64,000 bases of DNA from DATAEE01 sp036257535. Lineage in GTDB: Bacteria; Acidobacteriota; Vicinamibacteria; Vicinamibacterales; 2-12-FULL-66-21. The notes under the pieces are model-generated. The model made no database searches. It was not told the DNA's origin and saw nothing but the letters and a program-made list of their open reading frames with translations. Both the position numbers and the translations under genes were made by a program. Each line of letters opens with the position of its first letter. The first letter of the stretch is position 1. Shown here in pieces: positions 41,647 to 51,879 of the stretch. The stretch covers positions 11,394 through 75,393 of the forward strand of contig DATAFJ010000169.1 of the NCBI GenBank assembly GCA_036257535.1, in the 5' to 3' direction.

Positions 41647-44454
41647 ATGATCGGCCAGACGGTCGGCCATTATCGCATCGTCGAAGAGCTCGGCGGCGGT
41701 GGCATGGGCGTGGTGTACCGCGGGGAAGATATCCGGCTCGGGCGGCCGGTGGCGCTGAAGTTCCTGCCGCCCGCTCTGTCGCGCGACCCGTCGGCCGCGG
41801 AGCGGTTCCAGCGCGAAGCGCGCGCCGCGTCGTCGCTGAACCATCCCAACATCTGCACGTTGTACGATGCCGGTGAGCACGACGGCCGCCAGTTCCTGGT
41901 CATGGAGCTCCTCGAAGGCCGGACGCTGGCGGGCGTCATCGGCGATCGCCCGCTGGAGATCACCCGCGCCCTCGACCTCGCGATCGAGATCGCCGACGCG
42001 CTCGACGCCGCGCACTCGCGAGGCATCGTCCATCGCGACATCAAGCCGGCGAACATCTTCGTCACCGACCGCGGCCACGCGAAGATCCTCGACTTCGGCC
42101 TCGCGAAGCTTTCCGGTACGGGGCAGCCGACGCTCGATCAGCCGACCACCACAGATGTCGGGCTCCTGACGACGCCCGGGACGACGCTGGGAACGATCGC
42201 GTATATGTCGCCGGAGCAGGCGCGCGGCGAGGAAGTGGATGCGCGCAGCGACCTGTTCTCGTTCGGCGTCGTTCTGTACGAAATGATCACTGGACGCCGG
42301 CCGTTCGAGGGCCGCACGCCGATCGCCGTAGCCGACGCAATCCTGAACGCCTCTCCGCCGCCTCCGCGCGCAGTCGACTCCGCGATTCCGCCGGACCTCG
42401 ATCACGTCGTCATGCGGCTGCTCGACAAGGATCGCGAGCTTCGGTATCAGCGCGCCGCGGATCTGCGCGCCGAGTTGAAGCGCGTCCGCCGCGACACCGA
42501 TCCGTCCGCGTCCGGCATACGCGACGAGGCGCGATCGGGACGGTCCCGTGGCGCCTCGCCGCGCCCGAGCCGCTGGCGCCGGCCTGCGTGGATTGCCGCG
42601 GTGCTGGCTGGCGTTGTGCTCGGCGGCGTGTACTTTCTCGCGCCCCGCACTCCGGCGCTCGCCGCCGAGGACGAGATCCTCGTCGCTGATGTGGCGAACG
42701 CGACGGGGCAATCGGTCTTCGACGACACGCTTCGGCAGGTGCTCGTCGTCCAGCTTCAACAGTCGCCGTACCTCAACGTCGTCTCGCAGGACCGCGTGCG
42801 CGAGACGCTGCGCTTCATGGGACGGCCGTCGGGAGACCGGCTCACGGGCAGCGTCGCGAGGGAGGTGTGTGAGCGGCTGAACGTCAAGGCCATGCTCGAG
42901 GGGTCGATCGCGCCGCTCGGCAGCCAGTACGTCCTGACGCTCAACGCGGTCAACTGCGCCACGGGCGACACGCTGGCGAGCCGCCAGTCGCAGGTCTCGA
43001 AGCCGGAGGACGCGCTCGGCGCGATAGGCGACGGTGCGTGGTCGATGCGCCGCGATCTCGGGGAGTCGCTCGCGTCGATTCGCAAGTTCGAGGTTCCCGT
43101 CGCGCGCGCGACGACCGGTTCGCTCGACGCGCTCAAGGCGTTTACGACGGGCGCGCGCCTGTTCAATGAATCGCAGTTCCAGCAGTCCATCGGGCACTTC
43201 GAGCGGGCTGTCGCGATCGATCCGTCGTTCGCGATGGCGTACGCGCAGATGGCGACGGCCCACGGCAACCTGGGGGACAACGAGCGGTCGCGCGAGCTTG
43301 CCGCGAAGGCCTGGGCGCTCCGCGACCGCGTCAGCGAGCGCGAGCGGTTCTACATCGAGTCGCGCTACTACTCGGCCGGGACCGGCGAGATTGAGAAAGC
43401 GCTGCAGGTCTACGAGGTCTGGGCGGATGTCTATCCGCGCGACGTCGCGCCGCGCAACAACGTCGGCGTCTATGCCGCCATGCTCGGGCGGTTCGAACAA
43501 TCACTCGAGGCGTATCTCGAGGCGCGCCGGATCGCCCCGAAGAACGCCTCCTCGGCCGCCAACATCGCGTGGGGCTACCTGCATTTGAACCGCATCGACG
43601 AGGCCGCGAAGGCGGCCGACGCAGCCCTTAAGTGGTTCCCGAACAGTCTGACCGCGAAGCAGGCACGGCTCGTCGCGGCCGAGTTGACGGCCGACAATGT
43701 GCGTGTGGAATCGATGCTCGCGACCGCCCATGCGGCAGGGGACATCGAGATGGTCCACGCGGGGATGACCGGGGCCATCTTTGCCGGACGCATGGAGGCG
43801 GCCCGCGACTACGGGGCCGAAGAACAGCGGATGCTGGCCGGCGCGCGGCCGGCGCACCGGGCCGAGGCGTCGCTCGAGCTGGCGATCGCCGAGTGGTTCT
43901 ACGGGTTGCACGCGCAGGCCCGCGGCCGGTTGGCGGACGCGGCGGCGCTCCTGTCGGACGAGACTGCATCGCCGGGAGCGCCCACGGTCCTCGCGTTGAT
44001 TGGCGATGTCCCTCGCGCTCAACGCATCATGCGGGTGCTCGACCGGAACTGGCCGAACGGCACGATGGTGCAGGGCGTGTGGCTGCCGATGGCGCGGTCG
44101 GCAATCGCGCTCTCACAGGGTCGGGCGGGTGAGGCGGTCGCGGCAATCGCGCCGGCAGAGCCGTACGAGCGCGGCGTCCACTTCGTCTCGCTCGTCCGCG
44201 GCTTGGCTCTGATGGCTCTCGGGGAGCACCGCGCGGCGGCCGACGCGTTCCGTCGCGCGCGCGAGCGCAGGACGCAGATGCCGAGCTCGGTGAACCCGAT
44301 CGCATCGCTCTCGTTCGCCCGGGCGCTCGCGGCCTCCGGCGACGCCGTCGGCGCGCGCGAGGCCTACCTGTACTTTTTCGAGCTGTGGAAGCGCGCCGAC
44401 GAGGACCTCCCCATCCTGGTCGAGGCGCGCAAGGAATTCGACGCACTCAAGTAG
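41647..44454 (+). CDS. Receptor-like Ser/Thr protein kinase with TPR sensor
   Basis: A 935-aa protein. Residues 8-270 are a PknB-type kinase: GGGGMGVVYRGED (P-loop), VALKFLPP (Lys), IVHRDIKPANI (catalytic Asp about 130), DFGLAKL, and SPEQARGEEVDARSDLFSFG (APE-like). A single TM segment (RPAWIAAVLAGVVLGGVYFL, about 315-334) divides it from an outer part that first shows a TolB-N-like alpha/beta domain (ILVADVANATG, DDTLRQVLVVQL) and then TPR repeats (about 490-920). The ending is the family-typical VEARKEFDALK. It likely signals from the periplasm to cytoplasmic targets. Nine bases separate it from the next kinase gene. Confidence 0.94.
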   Translation: MIGQTVGHYRIVEELGGGGMGVVYRGEDIRLGRPVALKFLPPALSRDPSAAERFQREARAASSLNHPNICTLYDAGEHDGRQFLVMELLEGRTLAGVIGDRPLEITRALDLAIEIADALDAAHSRGIVHRDIKPANIFVTDRGHAKILDFGLAKLSGTGQPTLDQPTTTDVGLLTTPGTTLGTIAYMSPEQARGEEVDARSDLFSFGVVLYEMITGRRPFEGRTPIAVADAILNASPPPPRAVDSAIPPDLDHVVMRLLDKDRELRYQRAADLRAELKRVRRDTDPSASGIRDEARSGRSRGASPRPSRWRRPAWIAAVLAGVVLGGVYFLAPRTPALAAEDEILVADVANATGQSVFDDTLRQVLVVQLQQSPYLNVVSQDRVRETLRFMGRPSGDRLTGSVAREVCERLNVKAMLEGSIAPLGSQYVLTLNAVNCATGDTLASRQSQVSKPEDALGAIGDGAWSMRRDLGESLASIRKFEVPVARATTGSLDALKAFTTGARLFNESQFQQSIGHFERAVAIDPSFAMAYAQMATAHGNLGDNERSRELAAKAWALRDRVSERERFYIESRYYSAGTGEIEKALQVYEVWADVYPRDVAPRNNVGVYAAMLGRFEQSLEAYLEARRIAPKNASSAANIAWGYLHLNRIDEAAKAADAALKWFPNSLTAKQARLVAAELTADNVRVESMLATAHAAGDIEMVHAGMTGAIFAGRMEAARDYGAEEQRMLAGARPAHRAEASLELAIAEWFYGLHAQARGRLADAAALLSDETASPGAPTVLALIGDVPRAQRIMRVLDRNWPNGTMVQGVWLPMARSAIALSQGRAGEAVAAIAPAEPYERGVHFVSLVRGLALMALGEHRAAADAFRRARERRTQMPSSVNPIASLSFARALAASGDAVGAREAYLYFFELWKRADEDLPILVEARKEFDALK

Positions 44455-44463
44455 ACTGGCGCT

Positions 44464-47400
44464 ATGGACCTCAGGCGGGGCGATCGTCTGCGGCAGTACG
44501 AGATCGACGCGGTGCTCGGCGCCGGCGGCATGGGGACTGTGTACCGCGCGTTCGACGCCCGCTTGCAGCGCCCCGTCGCCATCAAGGTGATCCACGCGCA
44601 GTCCGATCCCGACGCGCCCGCGCGCATGATGGCCGAAGCGCGGTCGGCGTCGGCGCTCAACCATCCCAATATTTGTACGATCCACGAAGTCGGCGAGGAC
44701 CGCGACTGCACGTTCATCGTGATGGAGCACGTCGAAGGCAGTCCGCTCAGCGATCTGATGGCCGCCGGTCCGACGCCGTCCGCGAAGGCGCTCCAGCTCG
44801 CGCTGCAGATCGCGAGCGCCGTCGCGCACGCGCACGAGCGGGGCGTCGTTCACGGCGACCTGAAGTCAGCGAACGTGCTGCTGACCGTTTCGAGCCTGAT
44901 CAAGGTCGTTGATTTCGGCCTCGCGCGGCGACCGGCGCAGGACGATGCGGCGACAGAGACCGGCTACGCACGCGGGACGCCGTACGCGATGGCTCCCGAA
45001 CAGCTGCGCGGCGCTTCCGCCGATACGCGCAGCGACGTCTGGGCGATCGGCGTGCTGCTCCAGGAGCTCGCCAGCGGCGCGAAGCCGTTCGAGCGCGCGA
45101 CGGTGCCCGAAGTGATGGCCGCGATCCTGACGGAACCGCCGTCGCCGCCTCCGCCTCACGTCGACCCCGCACTGCGCCGCATCATCGAGCGCTGTCTGGC
45201 ACGCGATCCCGCCGACCGCTACCAGCGCGCGGGCGAGGTGCTCGCCGCGCTCGAGGCGATCACGGCACGGGAGTTGCCGCGGATCCGCACGGCTGAGTGG
45301 CGCGCCGCGTACGACGCCGGCCTGGATTCGACGTCCACGGCAATTCCGCTGCCGCCGGCACTTGCCGCGACGGCCGCGAGCCCGGTTCCACTCGTCGGAC
45401 GCCGCGGCGACCTCGACGCGATCCGGGCGGCATGGACGCGCGCGCGCGAGGGCCGGCGCCAGCTCGTGCTCATTGGCGGCGAGGCAGGAATCGGCAAGAC
45501 GCGGCTCGTGGGGGAGTTCGCGCGCTCGGTGGGCGTCGAGGGCATCGCCTTGCTCGGCCGCTCGGAGCAGGAAGCGCTCGTGCCGTACCAGCCGTTCGTC
45601 GAGGCGCTCGAGTGGTACGCGCGCGAGTGTCCCGGCGGTCTCCTCGAGGCGCAGATCGCCGATGTCGAAGGTGTTCGCGAGCTCGCTCACCTCGTACCGG
45701 CGCTCGGTCGGAGAGTCGCGATACCGGGCGAGCGCGTCGAATCGAACGCGGAAGGGCAGCGATATCGCCTGTTCGAAGCCACCGCGGCGCTCCTTTCCGC
45801 CATCGCACGATTCCGCCCGCTGCTCATCGTCCTCGAAGATCTGCACTGGGCCGACCGGTCCACACTCCTCATGCTGCGTCACCTGTTCCGGTCGTCGCAC
45901 GAGGCGGCGTTGTGCCTGGTGGCGACGTACCGCGAGACCGATCTCGGCCGCACGCACCCGCTCGCCGAGATCCTGGCAGATCTGCGGCGCGATGACGGCG
46001 TCGTGCGCGTCGGCCTGCGAGGACTGAACGAAGGACAGGTGGACGAGCTCATCACGCGCTGGATCGGGCGCGGCAGCCCTGCGTCGCTCACGCGCATCGT
46101 CTCGGAAAACACGGATGGCAATCCGTTCTTCATCGGAGAGGTCCTTCGTCACCTCGGTGAGACCGGCGCGCTGACGCATTTCGAGAGCGGGAAGTCGTCA
46201 GGCCGCCGCACCGAATTCGGCCTGCCGGAAGGCGTGCGCGAGGTGATCGGGCGCCGGCTCGCGAGGCTCAGCGAGGCGTGCAACCGCGTTCTCGGTCTGG
46301 CGGCCGTCGTCGGCCGCGAGTTCGACCTGCCGGTGCTCCAGGCGCTCGGCGATCTGTCCGAGGACCGCCTGCTGGACGTGCTCGACGAGGCGCTCGAGGC
46401 CCGGCTCGTGCATGAAGCGCCGGGCGCCGCCGGCCGTTACACCTTCACGCACGCACTCGTCCGCGAGACGCTCTACGGAGAGCTCACGGCCGCACGGCGC
46501 GCACGGCAGCACCGGCTGGTAGCCGAGACGCTCGAGCGGCTGGCGACGCCCGGCCAGGAGCCGCTCGCCGATCTCGCGTATCACTACGCGCACGCGGCCT
46601 CCGCCGCCGATGCCGAGAAGGCCGTGTCGTATGCAGTCCGCGCGGCCGAGCGCGCCTCGGCGGCGTTCGCGCTCGAAGAGGCGGCGCGGTTCTACGAAGT
46701 CGCGCTCCAGGCTCTGGACCTCCTGCCGGATGGCCCCGCGCTCGGCGAGCGCCGGCTCGATCTGCACTTCCGGCGCGGCCGCGCGTTCGTCGACCTGGGC
46801 CAGTGGGAACCGGCCCGGAAGGAGTTCGAGGCGGCGCTTCCGCTTCTCGACCCGGAAAAAGCGGCGCAGCGCGCCGAGCTGCTCGGCCTGCTGGCGAACT
46901 GCGCGTTCTGGATGCTCGATACGCCCGCCGTCCGGCGCTACGCCGGCGAGGAGCTGACAATCGGCGAGTCGCTCGGCCGTGACGATCTCGCCGCCGACGC
47001 GATGTCCTGGATCGCCGGCGTCATGAACGCCGACGGGGACGTGGCTGGCGCGGCCGAGGTCGACCGGAAGGCGATGGCGCGCATCGGCGGTCCAAAGACG
47101 TTCGGCCTGACCCGCGCGGTGATCACGCTGTACCATCTCGGCCGCGTCGAGGAAGCTCTCGAGCGTGCACGCGAGGCGGTCGAAGCCTCCGCCGGCACCC
47201 CAAACCCGAACTTCCGCGTGTACGCGTTGCAGCACCTCGGAATCAGTCTCGGCGCCAACGGCCGGTATGCTGAAGCCCTGCGGATCTTCGCCGAGATGCG
47301 CGAGGTCGGGAAGCGCTACGGCGTTCTGCCGATGACCGCGCGCGGCATCTCGATGTCGGCCGGTGTCTACATGGCGCTCGGCGATTACGCGCGCGCCGAG

Positions 47401-47979
47401 GCCATTTCGCGGGAGGCGCGCGATCTCGCGCGCCGCGTCGCGTTTCCTCCGCCGCTCGTCAGCGCCGGCCTCGACCTCTTGTTCGTGTTTGCACGCACGC
47501 GGGAGCCTGGCCGCGCCGACGCGATCGTCGACGACGTGGCCGCGGCCGCCTCCGCCGCGAGCGGCTGGCACGGATGGCTCTGGCGGCTGCGCCTGAACGA
47601 GGCGCTCGCCGAGCTCGCACTCGCCAGGGGCGACTGGAATGGCGCAATCGCGTCGGCATCCGAGTGCATCGCCGACAGCCAGGCGCGGACCAGACCGAAG
47701 TACGAAGTGCTCGGCCTCGTGACGCGGGCGAAAGGCCGCCACGCCCTCCACGACGTCGCCGGCGCTCGCACCGACGCCGCACGCGCCGTCGATCTGGCGC
47801 GGGCGCTCCGCGATCCGGCCGTCTCGTTGAGCGCGCTGAACACGCTGATCGGGATCGACGGCAGCGACCAGCTCGCCGCCGAGGCGCGGTCCTGCGTCGA
47901 CCACATCCTCGCAAACGTGGACGATTCGGAACTGCGCGACAGGTTCCTCGCGGCCCAGGCGGCCAGCGTGGCGCGATAG
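44464..47979 (+). CDS. Non-RD Ser/Thr kinase fused to AAA-type ATPase and TPR
   Basis: A 1171-aa cytoplasmic protein. Kinase domain 10-270: GAGGMGTVYRAFD, AIKVIH, VVHGDLKSANVLL (HGD in place of HRD), DFGLARR, and APEQLRG. The catalytic Asp is kept, but Arg before it is Gly, so activation-loop control differs. From about 320 a STAND-like ATPase follows: LVGRRGDLDAIRAAW, Walker A GEAGIGKTR (about 338-346), Walker B LIVLEDLHWAD, and GNPFFIGEVLRHL. The rest (700-1165) is TPR-like (AFALEEAARFYEVALQALD, AEAISREARDLARR). No TM. It is of the LuxR/MalT-like signal type but with a kinase instead of an HTH. Confidence 0.92.
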   Translation: MDLRRGDRLRQYEIDAVLGAGGMGTVYRAFDARLQRPVAIKVIHAQSDPDAPARMMAEARSASALNHPNICTIHEVGEDRDCTFIVMEHVEGSPLSDLMAAGPTPSAKALQLALQIASAVAHAHERGVVHGDLKSANVLLTVSSLIKVVDFGLARRPAQDDAATETGYARGTPYAMAPEQLRGASADTRSDVWAIGVLLQELASGAKPFERATVPEVMAAILTEPPSPPPPHVDPALRRIIERCLARDPADRYQRAGEVLAALEAITARELPRIRTAEWRAAYDAGLDSTSTAIPLPPALAATAASPVPLVGRRGDLDAIRAAWTRAREGRRQLVLIGGEAGIGKTRLVGEFARSVGVEGIALLGRSEQEALVPYQPFVEALEWYARECPGGLLEAQIADVEGVRELAHLVPALGRRVAIPGERVESNAEGQRYRLFEATAALLSAIARFRPLLIVLEDLHWADRSTLLMLRHLFRSSHEAALCLVATYRETDLGRTHPLAEILADLRRDDGVVRVGLRGLNEGQVDELITRWIGRGSPASLTRIVSENTDGNPFFIGEVLRHLGETGALTHFESGKSSGRRTEFGLPEGVREVIGRRLARLSEACNRVLGLAAVVGREFDLPVLQALGDLSEDRLLDVLDEALEARLVHEAPGAAGRYTFTHALVRETLYGELTAARRARQHRLVAETLERLATPGQEPLADLAYHYAHAASAADAEKAVSYAVRAAERASAAFALEEAARFYEVALQALDLLPDGPALGERRLDLHFRRGRAFVDLGQWEPARKEFEAALPLLDPEKAAQRAELLGLLANCAFWMLDTPAVRRYAGEELTIGESLGRDDLAADAMSWIAGVMNADGDVAGAAEVDRKAMARIGGPKTFGLTRAVITLYHLGRVEEALERAREAVEASAGTPNPNFRVYALQHLGISLGANGRYAEALRIFAEMREVGKRYGVLPMTARGISMSAGVYMALGDYARAEAISREARDLARRVAFPPPLVSAGLDLLFVFARTREPGRADAIVDDVAAAASAASGWHGWLWRLRLNEALAELALARGDWNGAIASASECIADSQARTRPKYEVLGLVTRAKGRHALHDVAGARTDAARAVDLARALRDPAVSLSALNTLIGIDGSDQLAAEARSCVDHILANVDDSELRDRFLAAQAASVAR

Positions 47980-48020
47980 CCGGCTCGGTTACTATCTGCC
48001 TGTTCTCAGGAGCTCCACGC

Positions 48021-51000
48021 ATGCTGAATCGCGGCCTCGCTCGTCTTGCGGCTGTCGTCCTCGCCATAGGCGCCTTCACGGTGTTCGCGCAGACTCCCCC
48101 GGAAGACGAGAAGAAGAAGGATCCTCCCTGGGACACGACGAACGCGCGGGGGACGACGAGAGAGATCGAGTTCACCACGAGCGAAGGGACGTGGATGTCC
48201 GTCGATCTGTCGCCCGACGGCCGCTGGATCGTGTTCGATCTCCTCGCGCACGTGTACCGCATGCCGGTCGAGGGGGGCGAGGCGCAGTGCCTCACGCAGG
48301 ACAGCGGCGCGGCGCTGAACTTCCACCCGCGGATCTCACCAGACGGAAAGCTGATCGCGTTCGTATCCGATCGCAAAGGCCAGAACAACCTGTGGGTGAT
48401 GAACGCCGACGGATCTGATCCGCGGCAGGTGCAGAACGATCGCGACGCGCGCGCCTTCGAGCCAGCCTGGACGCGCGACGGCGAGTTCATCGCCATTCGA
48501 CGGCAGAACCTGAGGCCCAATGTCGGGCCGGCCGGCACGGGTCTCTGGATGTTCCATCGTGACGGCGGTGAGGGCGTCGAACTGACGGGACGCGAGCAGG
48601 CCGGCGCGACCTGGCCCGCCTTCTCGCACGACGGCAAGTCCATGTACTTCTCCGCCAGCGACGGGCAGCCGGCCTGGTCCGGCCGCCGCGACATGCTGTC
48701 CGGTGCGTTCCAGATCCGCCGGCTCGAGCGCCGCACGGGTGAAGTGGCGGACGTGACCGCCGGGTCGAACGCCCAGCAGAACCGCGGGTCGAGCGGCGGC
48801 GGCATCGCTCCGGAGCCGTCGCCTGACGGTCGATACCTCGCGTTCGCGCGGCGCATCGCCGACGGAACGATCTCGTACAAGGGCCACAAGTTCGGCCCGC
48901 GCACGGCGCTGTGGGTTCGCGAGCTCGCCACGGGCCGCGAGCGGCTCCTCATGGATCCGATCGAAGTGGACATGGGCGAGGGGATGAAGACCTGGCGCGT
49001 CCTGCCGGGCTACGCCTGGTCGCGCGACGCGAAGTCGATCGTGATTGCTCAGGGCGGGAAGATCCGGCGGGTCGATGTCGCAACTGGCGACGTCTCGACG
49101 ATCCCGTTCACCGCGCACGTGAAGCGGACGCTGTCCGAGATGGCGTACAAACCGATCGACGTGCCGGACGGCGCGTTCGACGTCAAGTTCGCGCGCTGGC
49201 AGACGGCGTCACCCGACGGAAAGCGGATCGCGTTTCAAGCCGTAGGACGAATCTGGCTGATGGATGCGGGGACGGCTGGTTCTTCTCCTTCCACGCCGCG
49301 TCGTCTGACGACCGACGCCTTCGGTAAGCCGGCGGGCTTCCTGACGGATCGATTCGAGTTCGCGCCCGCCTGGTCGCCCGACGGCAAGGTCATCGCGTTT
49401 ACCACGTGGAACGAGAAAGAGCACGGCCACCTCTGGAAGGTCGCGGTTGGCGCAACGCCGGCCATCCCGCAGCAGCTCACGCCAGTCGCCGGTGAGTTCG
49501 TCAACCCCGTGTGGAGCCCGGACGGGTCGTGGCTCGTCGTGTCGCGCGGCGCGGGCGAGACCTTCAGGGGGAGAAATCTCACGCACAACCCCTGGTTCGA
49601 GCTCGTTCGCGTGAGCGCCAACGGCGGCGAGCCGGAATCGATCACGCGCGTCGAGGGGACGTCGGGGCGACGGCAGATCGTTCGAGCTGCGTTTGGTCCC
49701 GACGGCCGCATCTTCTACCCCGAACAGCAGGAAGAGCGGTCTTCGACGCCCGGCCAGCAGCCGGACCGGGTTACGCATCTGAAGTCGGTCCGGCCCGACG
49801 GCAGCGACAAGCGCACACACCTGATCTTCGAATACTCCGACGAGCTCGTACCGTCGCCCGACGGCAAGTGGGTCGCGTTCGAAGAAGGCGATAACGTTTA
49901 CGTGACGCCGTTTCCGCTCGAGGGCACCGGCACGTCGCCGGTGAAGCTCGAAAAGCGGCGCGGCAAGCTGCCGGTGATCCAGGTCAGCAAGGAGGGCGGC
50001 CTCTTCCCGCGCTGGCGCGACACTCGAACGATCGAATACGGCAGTGGTCCTCGCCACTTCATCTACAACCTCGATTCGAAGAAGACCGACGAGACCCAGA
50101 TCAAGCTGTCGGTCCCACGCCGCGTCCCGAAGGGCTCGATCGCGCTCACGGGCGCCCGGATCGTCACGCTTGAGAAGAAGCAGGTCATCGAGAGCGGCAC
50201 GATCGTCGTCACCCACGGGCGCATAGCTTGCGTGGGACAGTGCTCGACCTCCGGCATCGAGCGCGTGGTGGACGTGAAGGGGAAGACGATCATCCCCGGC
50301 TTCATCGACATGCACGCCCACCACTATCGCGAGCATGCGGGCATCCTGCCGTCACGGAGCTCGGAGACCGCGATCTACCTCGCGTACGGTGTTACGACGA
50401 ATCTCGACAACTCGATGTGGTCGCAGAACATCTTTCCGGCGGCGGAGCTGATCGACGCCGGGTTGATGATCGGGCCCCGCACGTACAGCACGGGCGATCC
50501 GCTGTACCGCGGCGACGGCCCGCGGCAGAACGAGATCTCGAGCTATGAGGTGGCCGAGCAGAACATTGCGCGGCTCCAGTCGTGGGGAGCGGTGTCGATC
50601 AAGCAGTATCTGCAACCGCGCCGAGACCAGCGGCAGTGGATTTCCGACATCGCGCGGAAGAAGGGCCTGATGGTCACGGCCGAAGGCGACTCGGTCGAAT
50701 ACAACCTGAGCATGATTGTGGACGGCCAGACGGCGTTCGAGCACCCGATGAGCTACATGCCGCTTTATCAGGATGCCGCGACGTTCTTCGGCCAGGCGAA
50801 GGCGGTCTACTCCCCGACGTTCATCGTCGGGGGCTCCGGCGCCTGGAACGAAGAGTTTTTCTGGCAGGAGAGCGACACCTGGAAGGACGAAAAGATGCGG
50901 CGGTGGCAGCCGTGGCGGCAGCTCATCCCGCACGCGCGCCGGCACGTCACCCGCCCGGTGACCGACTACAGCTACCCGCTCATCGCGCAGGGGCTCGCCG

Positions 51001-51425
51001 ACATCATCGAGCGCGGAGGCTTCGGCGCGATCGGCTCGCACGGCCAGCAGCACGGCATCGGGTCGCACTGGGAGGTCTGGATGGCGGCCTCGGCGATGGG
51101 ACCGATGGGTGCGCTCGAGCTCGCGACCGTGCACGGCGCGCACTTTCTCGGAGCGTCGAAAGACCTTGGTACGCTGACACAGGGCAAGCTGGGCGACCTC
51201 GTGGTGCTCAACTCGAACCCGCTGCAAAACATCCGCAACACGACGGACATTCTGTACGTCATGAAAGGCGGGATCCTCTACGACGCTGCCACGCTGGACG
51301 AAATCTGGCCGGAGAAGCGTCCTTTCGGCGACTACTACTGGGTCGAGCCCGACTCGCTCAAGACCGACGATCGGCCGATCGACTATCACGACAAACGCAA
51401 GACCACTACTTCGGTGAGGAAATAG
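48021..51425 (+). CDS. PD40 (TolB-like) propeller fused to amidohydrolase
   Basis: A 1134-aa exported enzyme (signal 1-23). Residues 45-680 contain PD40/WD40-like blades (SPDGRWIVFD, SPDGKLIAFVSDRKGQNNLW, SPDGRYLAFAR, SPDGKVIAFTTWNEK, SPDGKWVAFEEGDNVYV). From about 715 an amidohydrolase follows: ALTGARIVTLEKKQVIESG, then the metal motif GFIDMHAHHYREH (His765, His767), and TVHGAHFLGASKDLGTLTQG with KLGDLVVLNSNPL near the end. This is the common TolB-amidohydrolase fusion of Acidobacteria and Bacteroidetes, thought to be a periplasmic peptidase or lactonase-like hydrolase. An AGGAG site lies 9 bp before ATG 48021. Its last codons are duplicated in the repeat region downstream. Confidence 0.92.
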   Translation: MLNRGLARLAAVVLAIGAFTVFAQTPPEDEKKKDPPWDTTNARGTTREIEFTTSEGTWMSVDLSPDGRWIVFDLLAHVYRMPVEGGEAQCLTQDSGAALNFHPRISPDGKLIAFVSDRKGQNNLWVMNADGSDPRQVQNDRDARAFEPAWTRDGEFIAIRRQNLRPNVGPAGTGLWMFHRDGGEGVELTGREQAGATWPAFSHDGKSMYFSASDGQPAWSGRRDMLSGAFQIRRLERRTGEVADVTAGSNAQQNRGSSGGGIAPEPSPDGRYLAFARRIADGTISYKGHKFGPRTALWVRELATGRERLLMDPIEVDMGEGMKTWRVLPGYAWSRDAKSIVIAQGGKIRRVDVATGDVSTIPFTAHVKRTLSEMAYKPIDVPDGAFDVKFARWQTASPDGKRIAFQAVGRIWLMDAGTAGSSPSTPRRLTTDAFGKPAGFLTDRFEFAPAWSPDGKVIAFTTWNEKEHGHLWKVAVGATPAIPQQLTPVAGEFVNPVWSPDGSWLVVSRGAGETFRGRNLTHNPWFELVRVSANGGEPESITRVEGTSGRRQIVRAAFGPDGRIFYPEQQEERSSTPGQQPDRVTHLKSVRPDGSDKRTHLIFEYSDELVPSPDGKWVAFEEGDNVYVTPFPLEGTGTSPVKLEKRRGKLPVIQVSKEGGLFPRWRDTRTIEYGSGPRHFIYNLDSKKTDETQIKLSVPRRVPKGSIALTGARIVTLEKKQVIESGTIVVTHGRIACVGQCSTSGIERVVDVKGKTIIPGFIDMHAHHYREHAGILPSRSSETAIYLAYGVTTNLDNSMWSQNIFPAAELIDAGLMIGPRTYSTGDPLYRGDGPRQNEISSYEVAEQNIARLQSWGAVSIKQYLQPRRDQRQWISDIARKKGLMVTAEGDSVEYNLSMIVDGQTAFEHPMSYMPLYQDAATFFGQAKAVYSPTFIVGGSGAWNEEFFWQESDTWKDEKMRRWQPWRQLIPHARRHVTRPVTDYSYPLIAQGLADIIERGGFGAIGSHGQQHGIGSHWEVWMAASAMGPMGALELATVHGAHFLGASKDLGTLTQGKLGDLVVLNSNPLQNIRNTTDILYVMKGGILYDAATLDEIWPEKRPFGDYYWVEPDSLKTDDRPIDYHDKRKTTTSVRK

Positions 51426-51879
51426 ACGGACGAACCAGAACCGTTCAGGAACCATTCAGAACCGTTCGGGGTTCAGGGTTCAAGGGTGGTTCAGGGCGGC
51501 GGGTTCGGGGTTCGAGGTGCGGGGTTCGGGTTGAACCCCGCCCTGGAACTCCTCCCCTGGAACCCCGAACCTCCCTTGAACCGTGCACCCTGAACCCCGA
51601 ACCGTTCTGGTTCTGCTTCTGGTTCACATTCACTTCAGCTACGTCTGTGAGGAAATAGACGGACGAACCAGAACCGTTCAGGAACCATTCAGAACCGTTC
51701 GGGGTTTCAAGGTTCAGGGTTCAAGGGTGGTTCAGGGTGGCGGGTTCGGGGTTCGAGGTGCGGGGTTCGGGTTGAACCCCGCCCTGGAACTTCTCCCCTG
51801 GAACCCCGAACCTCCCTTGAACCGTGCACCCTGAACCCCGAACCGTTCTAGTTCTGGTTCTGTTCACATTCACTTCAGC
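51411..51879. repeat. Tandem duplication of the spacer between two convergent genes (2 x ~235 bp)
   Basis: Copy 1 starts at 51411 and copy 2 at 51644; both start with TC-GTGAGGAAATAGACGG and end CACATTCACTTCAGC (51625-51639 and 51865-51879). Copy 2 has about 7 extra bases in its early part. Each copy carries the last codons of the upstream gene (V-R-K-stop) and of the downstream gene (L-K-stop, minus strand). Each unit is also a long hairpin built from GGTTC(A/G)GG-like words. The 444 bp between the genes hold nothing else. Confidence 0.88.

Noticed and set aside
41590..43500. Long minus-strand extension in frame with the TerB gene
   Set aside because: Only the part below 41589 is TerB; the rest is antisense to the kinase gene and has no recognisable domain.
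51411..51879. Assembly duplicate
   Set aside because: The two copies differ by substitutions and a ~7-bp indel, so both are probably real, though long reads would settle it.
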